The notes under the pieces were generated by a model. The model had not been told where the DNA came from and did no database searches. It saw only the letters and a list, made by a program, of their open reading frames with translations. This document shows positions 1 to 6,843 of a stretch of 8,835 nucleotides of DNA, piece after piece. Source of the DNA: Deltaproteobacteria bacterium (lineage in GTDB: Bacteria > Desulfobacterota > Desulfobacteria > Desulfobacterales > JAFDDL01); contig JAFDDL010000148.1 of NCBI GenBank assembly GCA_019310865.1, positions 1 to 8,835 of the forward strand, read 5' to 3'. The translations under genes were made by a program, and so were the position numbers. Every line of letters starts with the position of its first letter. The stretch's first letter is position 1.

Positions 1-198
1 GTGCAAAAGACAACATACGAAGCAGCAAAAAAGAAAAACGGTTCAACATTTCATGAGCTGTTCGTTTATGCTTTTGCCAAAAGAGCACGGACAAACAAGT
101 TTGTCCATGCCACCCACAACTACCTGCATGCCACCCACAACTACCTGCATGCTACCACAATTACCAACGTGAAAATCGGCAAATATCGATCAAAATGA
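1..198 (+). CDS. Possible 3' end of an unrecognised ORF carrying a 7-residue repeat
   Basis: The frame is open from the first base, which happens to be GTG, to a TGA at 196-198, so it may be the tail of a longer ORF beginning outside the window. The 65 visible residues are Lys/Arg/Asn/Thr rich and end in a tandem LHATHNY heptad produced by the 21-bp DNA repeat at 106-147. I do not recognise any domain. The coding potential may be accidental: the repeat unit is a multiple of three, so any frame stays open through it, and the DNA holds a perfect palindrome just before the repeat, which looks more like a non-coding repeat element. No Shine-Dalgarno sequence can be judged. Confidence 0.2.
   Translation: MQKTTYEAAKKKNGSTFHELFVYAFAKRARTNKFVHATHNYLHATHNYLHATTITNVKIGKYRSK
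89..106. repeat. Perfect 8-bp inverted repeat with 2-nt loop
   Basis: GGACAAAC (89-96), AA, then GTTTGTCC (99-106) form an 18-bp perfect dyad that ends exactly where the 21-bp tandem repeat begins. It could fold as a hairpin in either strand. No T-run follows, so a rho-independent terminator is unlikely. Its position beside the tandem repeat suggests one composite repeat element. Confidence 0.6.
106..165. repeat. 21-bp tandem repeat, two exact copies plus a degenerate third
   Basis: The unit begins CATGCCACCCACAAC and ends TACCTG. Copies at 106-126 and 127-147 are identical. A third, shorter and diverged copy begins at 148 (CATGCTACC) and fades by about 165. The identity of the two full copies points to recent duplication by slippage or to an active minisatellite-like element. 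Confidence 0.8.
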
Positions 199-390
199 AA
201 GAAATCGATAGATCGCTCCAATACCCCAGTAGCTAAATATATCTATAACACTCTGTTATTAAATAGAATAATTTAGACTCATGGAAAAGCCTGCAGGACG
301 CGGTGTTATCGATAAGTGTATTTATATATCGATAAAAAACAGCAAAATAGAAATTGTCCATAACTTTTCCATACGTTTTTAATAATCGAT
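185..390. promoter_or_regulatory. Cluster of five ATCGAT palindromes in AT-rich intergenic DNA
   Basis: ATCGAT occurs at 185-190, 204-209, 308-313, 328-333 and 385-390. The pairs 185/204 and 308/328 are spaced 19 and 20 bp, about two helical turns. The copy at 308 is the centre of TTATCGATAA. The rest of the window has about five copies in more than 8 kb, mostly inside genes, so the density here is clearly raised. The stretch 199-399 holds no convincing gene. The cluster could be an array of regulator sites for the downstream small gene, or methylation targets; no regulator can be named from the sequence. Confidence 0.4.
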
Positions 391-414
391 ACTCCTGGGA
401 TGCGTATAGGTCTA

Positions 415-445
415 TGGATCGGCATCAATGGAACCTACCGATCCA
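415..445. repeat. Inverted repeat TGGATCGG/CCGATCCA upstream of the small gene
   Basis: TGGATCGG (415-422) and CCGATCCA (438-445) are perfect 8-bp complementary arms around a 15-nt loop. They lie 26 nt before the favoured ATG at 472. They could form a leader hairpin or an operator. If the upstream ATG at 400 were used, the repeat would be coding, which is one reason to prefer the later start. Confidence 0.4.
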
Positions 446-471
446 ATGCATTTATCGTATGGAAGAATCCC

Positions 472-675
472 ATGGCATTTAAAGTGGAATCGCGGTTTAA
501 AGCCACATGGCTGTCAACGACAGACACACACGGCACATCACCCGGTGATAAACGTCATTATTTCCGGCGGCGGTATACCTATACGGAGCATATTCCTGAA
601 CGACGATCCGGAAAAGATCGCAGAGACGGCGGTGGCTTTGAGATTGGACGCGAACCCTTCGACCCCGAACCTTGA
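472..675 (+). CDS. Small PERRSGKDRR-motif protein of unknown function
   Basis: This encodes 67 residues, starting MAFKVESRF and ending at a TGA. GGAAG at 461-465 stands 6 nt before the ATG and supports this start. The same frame is open back to an ATG at 400, giving 91 residues, but that start has a poorer ribosome site. The middle of the protein has an aromatic-basic stretch (FRRRYTYTEHIPERRSGKDRR) followed by Gly and acidic/proline residues. From memory, short proteins with an IPERRSGKDRR-like segment are common in sulfate-reducing Desulfobacterota and have no known function; basic ERRS-KDRR segments also flank some PilZ domains, but no PilZ fold fits here. There is no signal peptide or membrane helix, so it is presumably cytoplasmic. 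A 116-residue frame at 428-778 overlaps it and is taken as a shadow. Confidence 0.5.
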   Translation: MAFKVESRFKATWLSTTDTHGTSPGDKRHYFRRRYTYTEHIPERRSGKDRRDGGGFEIGREPFDPEP

Positions 676-741
676 ATCATTTCTCGTTTATTCTCGAAGC
701 GCAAACCTTATTTTTATTACATTTGAAACAGCATACCAGGC

Positions 742-760
742 GCCGGCCTATCGAACCGGC
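742..760 (+). terminator. Weak candidate hairpin after the small gene
   Basis: GCCGG (742-746) and CCGGC (756-760) form a 5-bp GC stem around a 9-nt loop, about 70 nt after the small gene's stop. No T-run follows, so it is at best a factor-dependent terminator or a chance stem. The remaining DNA between 676 and 907 shows no gene and no convincing promoter for the pump operon. Confidence 0.2.
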
Positions 761-907
761 AAACCGAATTCCATTTAAAAAAAGACATTACCACATTGCT
801 TAATTCAGTAAAATGGATTATGTATCCCTTTTTCTATCTAGTTCAAAAAGCTTTGGCAATCTGTCTGATCGGCTTTGAACATACGATTTTCAGGAGTCTG
901 TTTTTAT

Positions 908-1936
908 ATGAACCAAACCGCATTTAAAATAACAGCCCGCAAGGCGGCCATGAAAAAAGAAATCCCGCCGGTGGGGGTCATTACACTGACGCTGAACCCG
1001 GGGCGCATTGAAGATCGGATTACCTTGCCCGCCGAAGTGGAGGCGATGGAAAACCTGTGGCTCAAGGCGGAAGTCCCCGGCCAGGTGACAGAGGTGATGG
1101 CTGAAGAGGGTCAGATGCTTTCCGCCGGACAAACCCTGGTTCGACTCGACGACCGGGATTACCGGTCCCGGCTGGCCAAAATCAAAGCCGGCCGCAAGCT
1201 GGCCAAGGCCGATTTCGATCGGTATTCGCAGCTGGCCCGGACCAACAGCATTGCCCGGAGCCGGCTCGATGAGGCCGAAGCGCGCCTGGAAGAATTGGCG
1301 GCGGGCTTCACCGAAGCAGAGGTGGCCCTGAAGCGAACCCGCATCGCAGCCCCCATTTCCGGAAGACTCAACGAGTTGATCGCGAAAAAGGGAGATTTTT
1401 TGTCCGTGGGCGATCGCGTTGCCCAGATTCTCCAATACGAAACCGTGAAAATCCGCGTCGGTGTGCCCGAAAGTGACGTGGCCGCCGTATTTGACATCGA
1501 GACGGCCGAGGTGCTGATTGAAGCGCTGGACAACCGGCTCATAATCGGGGAAAAAGTCTTTCTCTCTCGAAAGCCCCGCACCCTGTCCCGGTTATATGAT
1601 TTGGAGATGGAGGTGCCCAATCCGGATGGTCACATCCTGCCCGGCATGTTCGCCAAGGTTTCCCTGGTGAAAAATGTCTTTGAAAACGCCCTGACACTCC
1701 CCCTTTATGCGGTCATCACCCAGGGGGACGAACAATTCGTTTTTATCGAAAACGATAAGGTTGCCAAAAAACGCGCCGTGAAAATCGGAATCCTCACCGG
1801 CTGGCAAGTTCAAATTACAGCCGGCCTGGAACCGGGCGATCGCGTCATTGTGGTGGGTCACCGTCTTTTGAGCCCAGACCAGCGCGTCACCGTCGTCAAA
1901 ACCGTGGACAATCCCGAAAGTATCCTGTCATCATGA
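908..1936 (+). CDS. RND efflux pump periplasmic adaptor (MFP/HlyD family)
   Basis: Membrane-fusion adaptor that would link an inner-membrane RND permease to an outer-membrane channel. It has 342 residues from the ATG at 908, which follows AGGAG (892-896). An in-frame TTG at 875 adds 11 residues, and ATG 950 would remove 14. Domains in order: first lipoyl half about 50-82 (KAEVPGQVTEVMAEEGQMLSAG), alpha-hairpin about 83-142, second lipoyl half about 143-178 (RIAAPISGRLNELIAKKGDFLSVGD), beta-barrel about 180-255, and membrane-proximal domain to the end (GLEPGDRVIVVGHRLLSPDQRV). It overlaps the permease gene by 4 bp (ATGA), so the two are translationally coupled. Oddly, none of the three starts gives a signal peptide, a membrane anchor or a lipobox cysteine, although the family works in the periplasm. 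The N-terminus may be mis-started, truncated or frameshifted. Substrate cannot be told from sequence. Confidence 0.9.
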   Translation: MNQTAFKITARKAAMKKEIPPVGVITLTLNPGRIEDRITLPAEVEAMENLWLKAEVPGQVTEVMAEEGQMLSAGQTLVRLDDRDYRSRLAKIKAGRKLAKADFDRYSQLARTNSIARSRLDEAEARLEELAAGFTEAEVALKRTRIAAPISGRLNELIAKKGDFLSVGDRVAQILQYETVKIRVGVPESDVAAVFDIETAEVLIEALDNRLIIGEKVFLSRKPRTLSRLYDLEMEVPNPDGHILPGMFAKVSLVKNVFENALTLPLYAVITQGDEQFVFIENDKVAKKRAVKIGILTGWQVQITAGLEPGDRVIVVGHRLLSPDQRVTVVKTVDNPESILSS

Positions 1937-4900
1937 TGATCCCGGAGTTAGCCGTACGCAAACGAACCAGTGTTGTTTTTCTGTCGATTATCATCGTCAT
2001 TTTCGGCGTTGTTTCCTATGTGTCCCTGCCCCGGGAGGCGGAACCGGATGTCACGATTCCCTATGTCTTTGTATCCACCAGCTATCCCGGTGTGGCACCT
2101 GAAGACATGGAGACCGCCATCACCATTCCCATTGAAAAGAAGTTAAAGGGACTGGAAGGTGTTAAACATGTCAACTCTTCCAGCACGGAAGGCATGAGTT
2201 CCATCGTCATCGAATTCACGGCCGGCACCGACATCGACGAGGTGCTTTCCAAGACAAAGGACAAGGTGGATCTGGCCAAGCCTGAATTGCCCGGTGACCT
2301 GGAAGATGACCCGGAAGTCTTTGAAATCAACCTTTCCGAGATGCCGATCCTGGTGATGTCTCTTTCCGGAGACTTGGATCTGATTCGACTCAAAGAGCTG
2401 GCTGAAGACCTGGAAGAGGATATCGAGGCGATTCCCGGCGTCCTCGAGGCGGAGGTCACCGGTGGGCTGGAGCGTGAAATTCGAATCGAGCCCTTCCCCG
2501 AAAAGCTGGCATATTACGGCCTGTCCATACTCAGGCTGCAGACAATCGTTGCTCAGGAAAACCAGAATGTCTCCGGCGGCGCCATTCGAATGGCCGACGG
2601 CCGCTTTCAGCTCCGGGTTCCCGGCGAATTTAAAACACCGGATGAAATTCTCGGCCTGGTGGTGGGCCTTCACGAGGGCAGACCCATTTACCTGAAAGAT
2701 GTTGCCCGGGTCATCGACGGCACCAAGGATGAAACCGGCCGATCCCGCCTCAACGGCAGACCAGCTGTGAATTTGCAGATCAAAAAGCGCTCCGGAGAAA
2801 ACATTATCTTCATTACCGATGCAATCGATGACCTTCTTGATCGGCGCAGTGCATCCTGGCCCCAGGGCGTTTCCATTACCACAGTCATGAACACCTCCAA
2901 TGATATTCGCCGTATGGTGGAAGGATTGGAAAACAATATTCTGACCGGCCTCGGCATGGTCATTCTTGTCCTGTTTTTTGTCATGGGCATTCGCAATGCC
3001 GTTCTGGTCAGTCTGGCAATCCCCTTTTCCATGTTTCTGACCTTCATTATTCTCAACGCCCTGGGCATGACACTGAACATGGTGGTACTCTTTGCCCTCA
3101 CGCTTTCACTTGGCATGCTCGTGGACAATGCCATCGTCATCGTGGAAAATATCTTTCGGTACATGGAACAGGGCGTTCCCCGCCTCCGTGCAGCCGTCCA
3201 GGCCACCGGGGAAGTGGCCAAACCGGTTGCCGCCTCCACAGTGACCTCCGTGGCGGCCTTTTTCCCGCTGCTGTTCTGGCCGGGTATCATGGGCGAATTC
3301 ATGGGCCATATGCCCCTGACGGTTATTATCACCCTGCTCTCGTCCCTTTTTGTGGCCCTGGTAATCAATCCGGCCCTGGCGGCCATATTTCTCAAGCTGC
3401 CCATCAGTAAGGACATCAACGAGAGGCAGGTCTCTCCAGAAGCCATAGAAAAGGCCGGTGAGGCGCCCATTACAATACGAGGCCCCCTGCTCAACACATA
3501 TAAGCGGCTGTTGGACGGGGCGCTGAACCACAGGCTTGCCGTCATCATCATCTCTCTCTTGCTTTTGGCATCCATGGTCATGATCTGGCTCTATCGAATC
3601 GGGCTCGAAAAGCCGATTCAGTTTTTCCCCAATGTCGAACCGAGTGCCATCTTCGTCGGCTTCGATATGCCCGAAGGCGCCGATCTGGACTATTCCGACC
3701 GAATTGCCCGACAGATCGAGGTGGCCATGTGCCAAAACCACCAAGGGGAACTGCCTCCCGCGAATGCTGACCCGGCGGAGTGCTATTCAACCGACACAAC
3801 GGAAAAGCGACATACCCTGGCAGACGGAACACGGTTCACCGGTCCCATCGATCTGGCGAACGTCGAAAATATTTACTCCAAGAGCGTCACCGTCGCCGGC
3901 GGTCAGGGCGTTTTTGAAAAGAGCCCACCCAATCATATCGGCGTCCGGTTTCACGAAATCGAAAAGCGGGTTGAGCCGTCGCCTGAAACCATTGAAAAAA
4001 TCCGAAAGCGGGTTGTAAAAATTCCCGGCGCCGATATCAGCATCGTCAAAGAGGAAATGGGACCGCCCACCGGAGCGCCCATCAATATTGAAATTTCCGG
4101 TGACCATTTCACCACCCTGGGAGAAATCGCCCGACAGGTGAAACATGTCCTGGAGAGAATGCCCTTTGTGCAGGACATTCGGGACAATTATGTGGCGGGT
4201 TCGCCCACCGTTCGAGTCCGGGTCGATCGACAGCGGGCCGCGCTCATGGGCTTGTCCACGGAGATCATCGGTACGGCTCTAAAGGTCGCCTTTAACGGAA
4301 TCAAGGTGTCAACATTCCGGGAGGGTGACGAAGAGTATGATATTACCGTCCAGCTGCCGGCCTCGGGGCGCCGAATGACCGACCTGCTTCGCGAGCTGTT
4401 GATCCCCACGAACGAAGGCCTGGTGCCGCTGAGCACCGTCGCGAAATTCGATATTACCGGCGGGCTGGGACAGGTCAACCGCATCGACCATCGGCGGGTG
4501 GTCACCGTTAGCGCGGATGTGGACGAAAACCATATCCCCGCACCGGTGGTGCGCTCCCAGGCGGAAAAATTCCTCTCGGAATTCACCCTGCCATCCGGAT
4601 ATCGAATCCAGTTCACCGGGGAGATGGTTGATCAGCAGGAGGCCGAAGCCTTTCTCACCAAGGCCTTCGCAACGGCGTTGTTTCTGATTCTGATGGTGCT
4701 CGTGACACAGTTTAACTCCCTGTCTCAGCCTCTGATTATTATATCATCGGTGATCTTATCGCTGGGTGGCGTGTTTCTGGGACTTTCCGTCATGGAGCTG
4801 CCCTTCGGCATCATCATGACCGGCGTCGGCGCCATCTCCCTGGCCGGGGTGGTGGTCAATAACGCCATTGTCTTGATCGATTACACCAATCATCTCAAGG

Positions 4901-5262
4901 CCCGGGGTATGCGAACCCGTGAGGCCATCATCGCAGCCGGTTGCACCCGCTTGCGGCCCGTTATACTCACCGCCGTGACAACCATTCTTGGCCTGTTACC
5001 CATGGTAACCGGCATTTCGTTCAATTTTAAAACCTTTAGTCTGATCACTGTCAGCGAATCGAGTCAGATGTGGAGCCCCCTGGCCTCGGCGGTCATATTC
5101 GGGCTTGCCCTGGCCACCGTCCTGACGCTGGTGGTGGTGCCGACCCTATATTCGGCCGTCTACACCAGCAGTATTGCCACCGGACGCGGCGTCAAATGGC
5201 TGCACAAAGCCTATTGGGCACCCTATTATCGCATCACCGGAACCAGGCCGCGCAGCGAGTAA
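1933..5262 (+). CDS. RND family efflux permease, inner membrane
   Basis: Proton-driven inner-membrane pump subunit of 1109 residues, somewhat longer than the usual 1020-1050. It starts at the ATG inside the ATGA overlap with the adaptor; a second ATG follows directly. TM1 is about 13-32. The first periplasmic porter region follows to about 335. TM2-TM6 lie at about 337-475, TM7 at about 535-556, the second porter region at about 560-900, and TM8-TM12 at about 908-1076. TM4 has GMLVDNAIVIVEN with D398 followed by N399, where AcrB has two aspartates. TM10 has VVVNNAIVLIDY with N976-N977, where AcrB has its relay lysine. This D-N / N-N pattern is, from memory, common in the SwrC-like branch of RND pumps. 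The second porter region has extra sequence around 600-660 with two cysteines (C600, C617). No TolC-type gene is present. The substrate (drug, lipid, metabolite) is unknown. Confidence 0.93.
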   Translation: MMIPELAVRKRTSVVFLSIIIVIFGVVSYVSLPREAEPDVTIPYVFVSTSYPGVAPEDMETAITIPIEKKLKGLEGVKHVNSSSTEGMSSIVIEFTAGTDIDEVLSKTKDKVDLAKPELPGDLEDDPEVFEINLSEMPILVMSLSGDLDLIRLKELAEDLEEDIEAIPGVLEAEVTGGLEREIRIEPFPEKLAYYGLSILRLQTIVAQENQNVSGGAIRMADGRFQLRVPGEFKTPDEILGLVVGLHEGRPIYLKDVARVIDGTKDETGRSRLNGRPAVNLQIKKRSGENIIFITDAIDDLLDRRSASWPQGVSITTVMNTSNDIRRMVEGLENNILTGLGMVILVLFFVMGIRNAVLVSLAIPFSMFLTFIILNALGMTLNMVVLFALTLSLGMLVDNAIVIVENIFRYMEQGVPRLRAAVQATGEVAKPVAASTVTSVAAFFPLLFWPGIMGEFMGHMPLTVIITLLSSLFVALVINPALAAIFLKLPISKDINERQVSPEAIEKAGEAPITIRGPLLNTYKRLLDGALNHRLAVIIISLLLLASMVMIWLYRIGLEKPIQFFPNVEPSAIFVGFDMPEGADLDYSDRIARQIEVAMCQNHQGELPPANADPAECYSTDTTEKRHTLADGTRFTGPIDLANVENIYSKSVTVAGGQGVFEKSPPNHIGVRFHEIEKRVEPSPETIEKIRKRVVKIPGADISIVKEEMGPPTGAPINIEISGDHFTTLGEIARQVKHVLERMPFVQDIRDNYVAGSPTVRVRVDRQRAALMGLSTEIIGTALKVAFNGIKVSTFREGDEEYDITVQLPASGRRMTDLLRELLIPTNEGLVPLSTVAKFDITGGLGQVNRIDHRRVVTVSADVDENHIPAPVVRSQAEKFLSEFTLPSGYRIQFTGEMVDQQEAEAFLTKAFATALFLILMVLVTQFNSLSQPLIIISSVILSLGGVFLGLSVMELPFGIIMTGVGAISLAGVVVNNAIVLIDYTNHLKARGMRTREAIIAAGCTRLRPVILTAVTTILGLLPMVTGISFNFKTFSLITVSESSQMWSPLASAVIFGLALATVLTLVVVPTLYSAVYTSSIATGRGVKWLHKAYWAPYYRITGTRPRSE

Positions 5263-5270
5263 AGGTGGCG

Positions 5271-5300
5271 GTCACCGGCAAAGCAGCTTTTACCGGCGAC
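5271..5300. terminator. Hairpin between convergent operons
   Basis: In the 63-bp gap between the permease and the minus-strand pair, GTC-CCGG-AAAG can pair with CTTT-CCGG-GAC around a CAG loop: 11 bp with one mismatch and one small internal loop. Being a dyad, it could end transcription from both sides. It lacks a T-run, so intrinsic termination would be weak. Confidence 0.4.
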
Positions 5301-5325
5301 CGGAGTTTCATGACGGACCGAATGC

Positions 5326-6666
5326 TTAGACCAGGTTATGCTTTTTAACGAAATCTTCCAGGATCATGGCCAAATCCGGCCGTCCGATTTCCTGGAGATT
5401 GTACGTCACTCGGGTATTTGGTTTTTTAATATCGATGATGCGGTTGAGATCAATGGGCGTGCCAATGACAACTGCGTCACAATCCGTGTTGTTGATGGTG
5501 GTCTCCATATCCTTTAGCTGCCGGTTTCCATACCCCATGGCCGGCAAGAGACAACCGATTTCCGGGTAGATCTCAAAAGTCTCGGAGAGTCTTCCCACTG
5601 TATATGGCCGGGGGTCGACCAATTCTGCAGCACCGAACTTCTGCGCAGCCACCGTACCGGCGCCAATTTTCATATGCCCGTGGGTCAAGGTCGGACCATC
5701 TTCAACCACCAGCACCCGTTTGCCCTTGATGACGCTGGGATCTTCCATGTCCAGGGTGGAGGCGGCATCCACAACAACGGCGTCCGGGGCCAGGCAGGCG
5801 ATATTCTGTCGAACCGCTTCGATGCCGGCAGCATCTGCACTGTCCATCTTGTTGATGACCACCACGTCGGCCATCCGCAAGGTGGCCGTGCCCGGGTAGA
5901 AAGTCAGCTCATGGCCGGGCCGGTGTGGATCGACGACGGTTACATGCAGGTCGGATTTGTAGAACGAAAAGTCGTTATTGCCCCCGTCCCACAGAATCAC
6001 ATCACAGCCATCCGGATCGTTTTCCGCGGCGCGAACGATGGCTTCATAATCAACGCCCGCGTAGATAACATTACCCCGGATAACGTGGGGTTCATACTCT
6101 TCCATCTCTTCAACGGTGCACTTGTGATTGTCAATGTCTTCCAGGGTCGCAAACCGCTGCACTTTCTGTGCGACAAGGTCGCCGTAGGGCATGGGGTGAC
6201 GAATGGCCACTACCTTGAGGCCTTTGGCCATCAAATGCTCAACGATCCGGCGGGATGTCTGGCTTTTACCGCATCCAGTACGAACCGCACCCACAGAAAC
6301 CACGGGTTTGGTACTCTTGATTTGTGTTCTCTTTGGCCCCACCAGCACAAAGTCGGCGCCAGCGGTATTCACGATGGAACTGACGTTCATGACATGCTGG
6401 TTGGACACATCGCTGTATGCGAATACACAGTCATCCACATCCAGATCTTTGATCAGTTTCGGCAGTTCTTCTTCCGCGTAAATGGCGATGCCATCCGGAT
6501 ACAACGAGCCGGCCAGCTCTACCGGATATTTTCGCCCCTCTATATCCGGAATCTGAGCGGCAGTAAATGCCACCACGTTGAAATCTTCATTATCCCGGTA
6601 AAGGGTGTTGAAGTTGTGAAAGTCTCTACCTGCAGCGCCAATAATCAATACATTTCTTTTTGTCAT
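5326..6666 (-). CDS. Cyclic 2,3-diphosphoglycerate synthetase-like P-loop protein
   Basis: 446 residues from the ATG at 6666, preceded by GGAGGA (6676-6671). A TTG at 6678 is a poorer start because it overlaps that ribosome site. A Rossmann-like N-terminus (NVLIIGAAGRDFHNFN, 5-20) is followed by a P-loop (GAVRTGCGKS, 126-135), a Walker-B-like strand (DVILWDGGNND, 222-232), an NKMD nucleotide-specificity-like motif (272-275) and the segment DGPTLTHGHMKIGAG (323-337). The whole resembles the COG2403 'predicted GTPase' group, whose characterised archaeal members make cyclic 2,3-diphosphoglycerate from 2,3-diphosphoglycerate and ATP. Family membership is fairly sure; the reaction in this organism is not, since that solute is known from methanogens. 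It lies 177 nt downstream of ornithine carbamoyltransferase on the same strand, suggesting a role linked to carbamoyl phosphate, ornithine or arginine. No signal peptide or membrane helix is seen; cytoplasmic. Confidence 0.8.
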   Translation of the reverse strand: MTKRNVLIIGAAGRDFHNFNTLYRDNEDFNVVAFTAAQIPDIEGRKYPVELAGSLYPDGIAIYAEEELPKLIKDLDVDDCVFAYSDVSNQHVMNVSSIVNTAGADFVLVGPKRTQIKSTKPVVSVGAVRTGCGKSQTSRRIVEHLMAKGLKVVAIRHPMPYGDLVAQKVQRFATLEDIDNHKCTVEEMEEYEPHVIRGNVIYAGVDYEAIVRAAENDPDGCDVILWDGGNNDFSFYKSDLHVTVVDPHRPGHELTFYPGTATLRMADVVVINKMDSADAAGIEAVRQNIACLAPDAVVVDAASTLDMEDPSVIKGKRVLVVEDGPTLTHGHMKIGAGTVAAQKFGAAELVDPRPYTVGRLSETFEIYPEIGCLLPAMGYGNRQLKDMETTINNTDCDAVVIGTPIDLNRIIDIKKPNTRVTYNLQEIGRPDLAMILEDFVKKHNLV

Positions 6667-6673
6667 ACGATCC

Positions 6674-6764
6674 TCCAATGGTGGTTAGTGCCCAACCACA
6701 TATGGCTAATTTTGGATGGACACTAAAAAACAATTTGGGACAGAATTGCTTCGACCACCATGGA
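6674..6764 (-). promoter_or_regulatory. Candidate alternative-stem leader before the P-loop gene
   Basis: In the minus-strand transcript, UCCAUGGUGGU (6764-6754) can pair with ACCACCAU-U-GGA (6685-6674), an 11-bp stem with one bulged base that would cover GGA of the GGAGGA ribosome site (6676-6671). A competing local hairpin, GUGGUU (6699-6694) with AACCAC (6686-6681), uses the same bases but leaves the ribosome site free. The two cannot coexist, which is the layout expected of translational control. No known riboswitch class is recognised, and the arms are short enough that chance is possible. The rest of the 177-nt gap has no clear promoter or T-run terminator. Confidence 0.35.
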
Positions 6765-6843
6765 TTTTTTCAGCTCATTGACCGAGCATCAGGCCGGTTC
6801 ATGTCCAGTTAATACCTGAATCTTACACTCTTGAACCTCGCTT

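Noticed and set aside
281..382. 33-codon frame beginning ATGGAAAAGCCTGCAGG
   Set aside because: No ribosome site, no recognisable product, and it spans two ATCGAT palindromes in AT-rich DNA; nothing supports translation.
428..778. 116-residue plus-strand frame overlapping the small gene
   Set aside because: It is in another frame from the recognisable PERRSGKDRR protein, has no domain or ribosome site of note, and runs into non-coding DNA.
796..824. Possible promoter TTGCTT...TATGTA before the pump operon
   Set aside because: Only about half of each hexamer matches consensus in AT-rich DNA, too weak to annotate.
2688..3581. 297-residue minus-strand frame inside the permease gene
   Set aside because: Antisense shadow of the membrane helices of the RND permease; the product is Met/Arg/Ser/Thr-rich without domains.
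5674..6726. 350-residue plus-strand frame antisense to the P-loop gene
   Set aside because: It mirrors a conserved gene with clear motifs on the other strand; its translation has no recognisable family and is His/Asn/Val-rich, as is usual for antisense frames.
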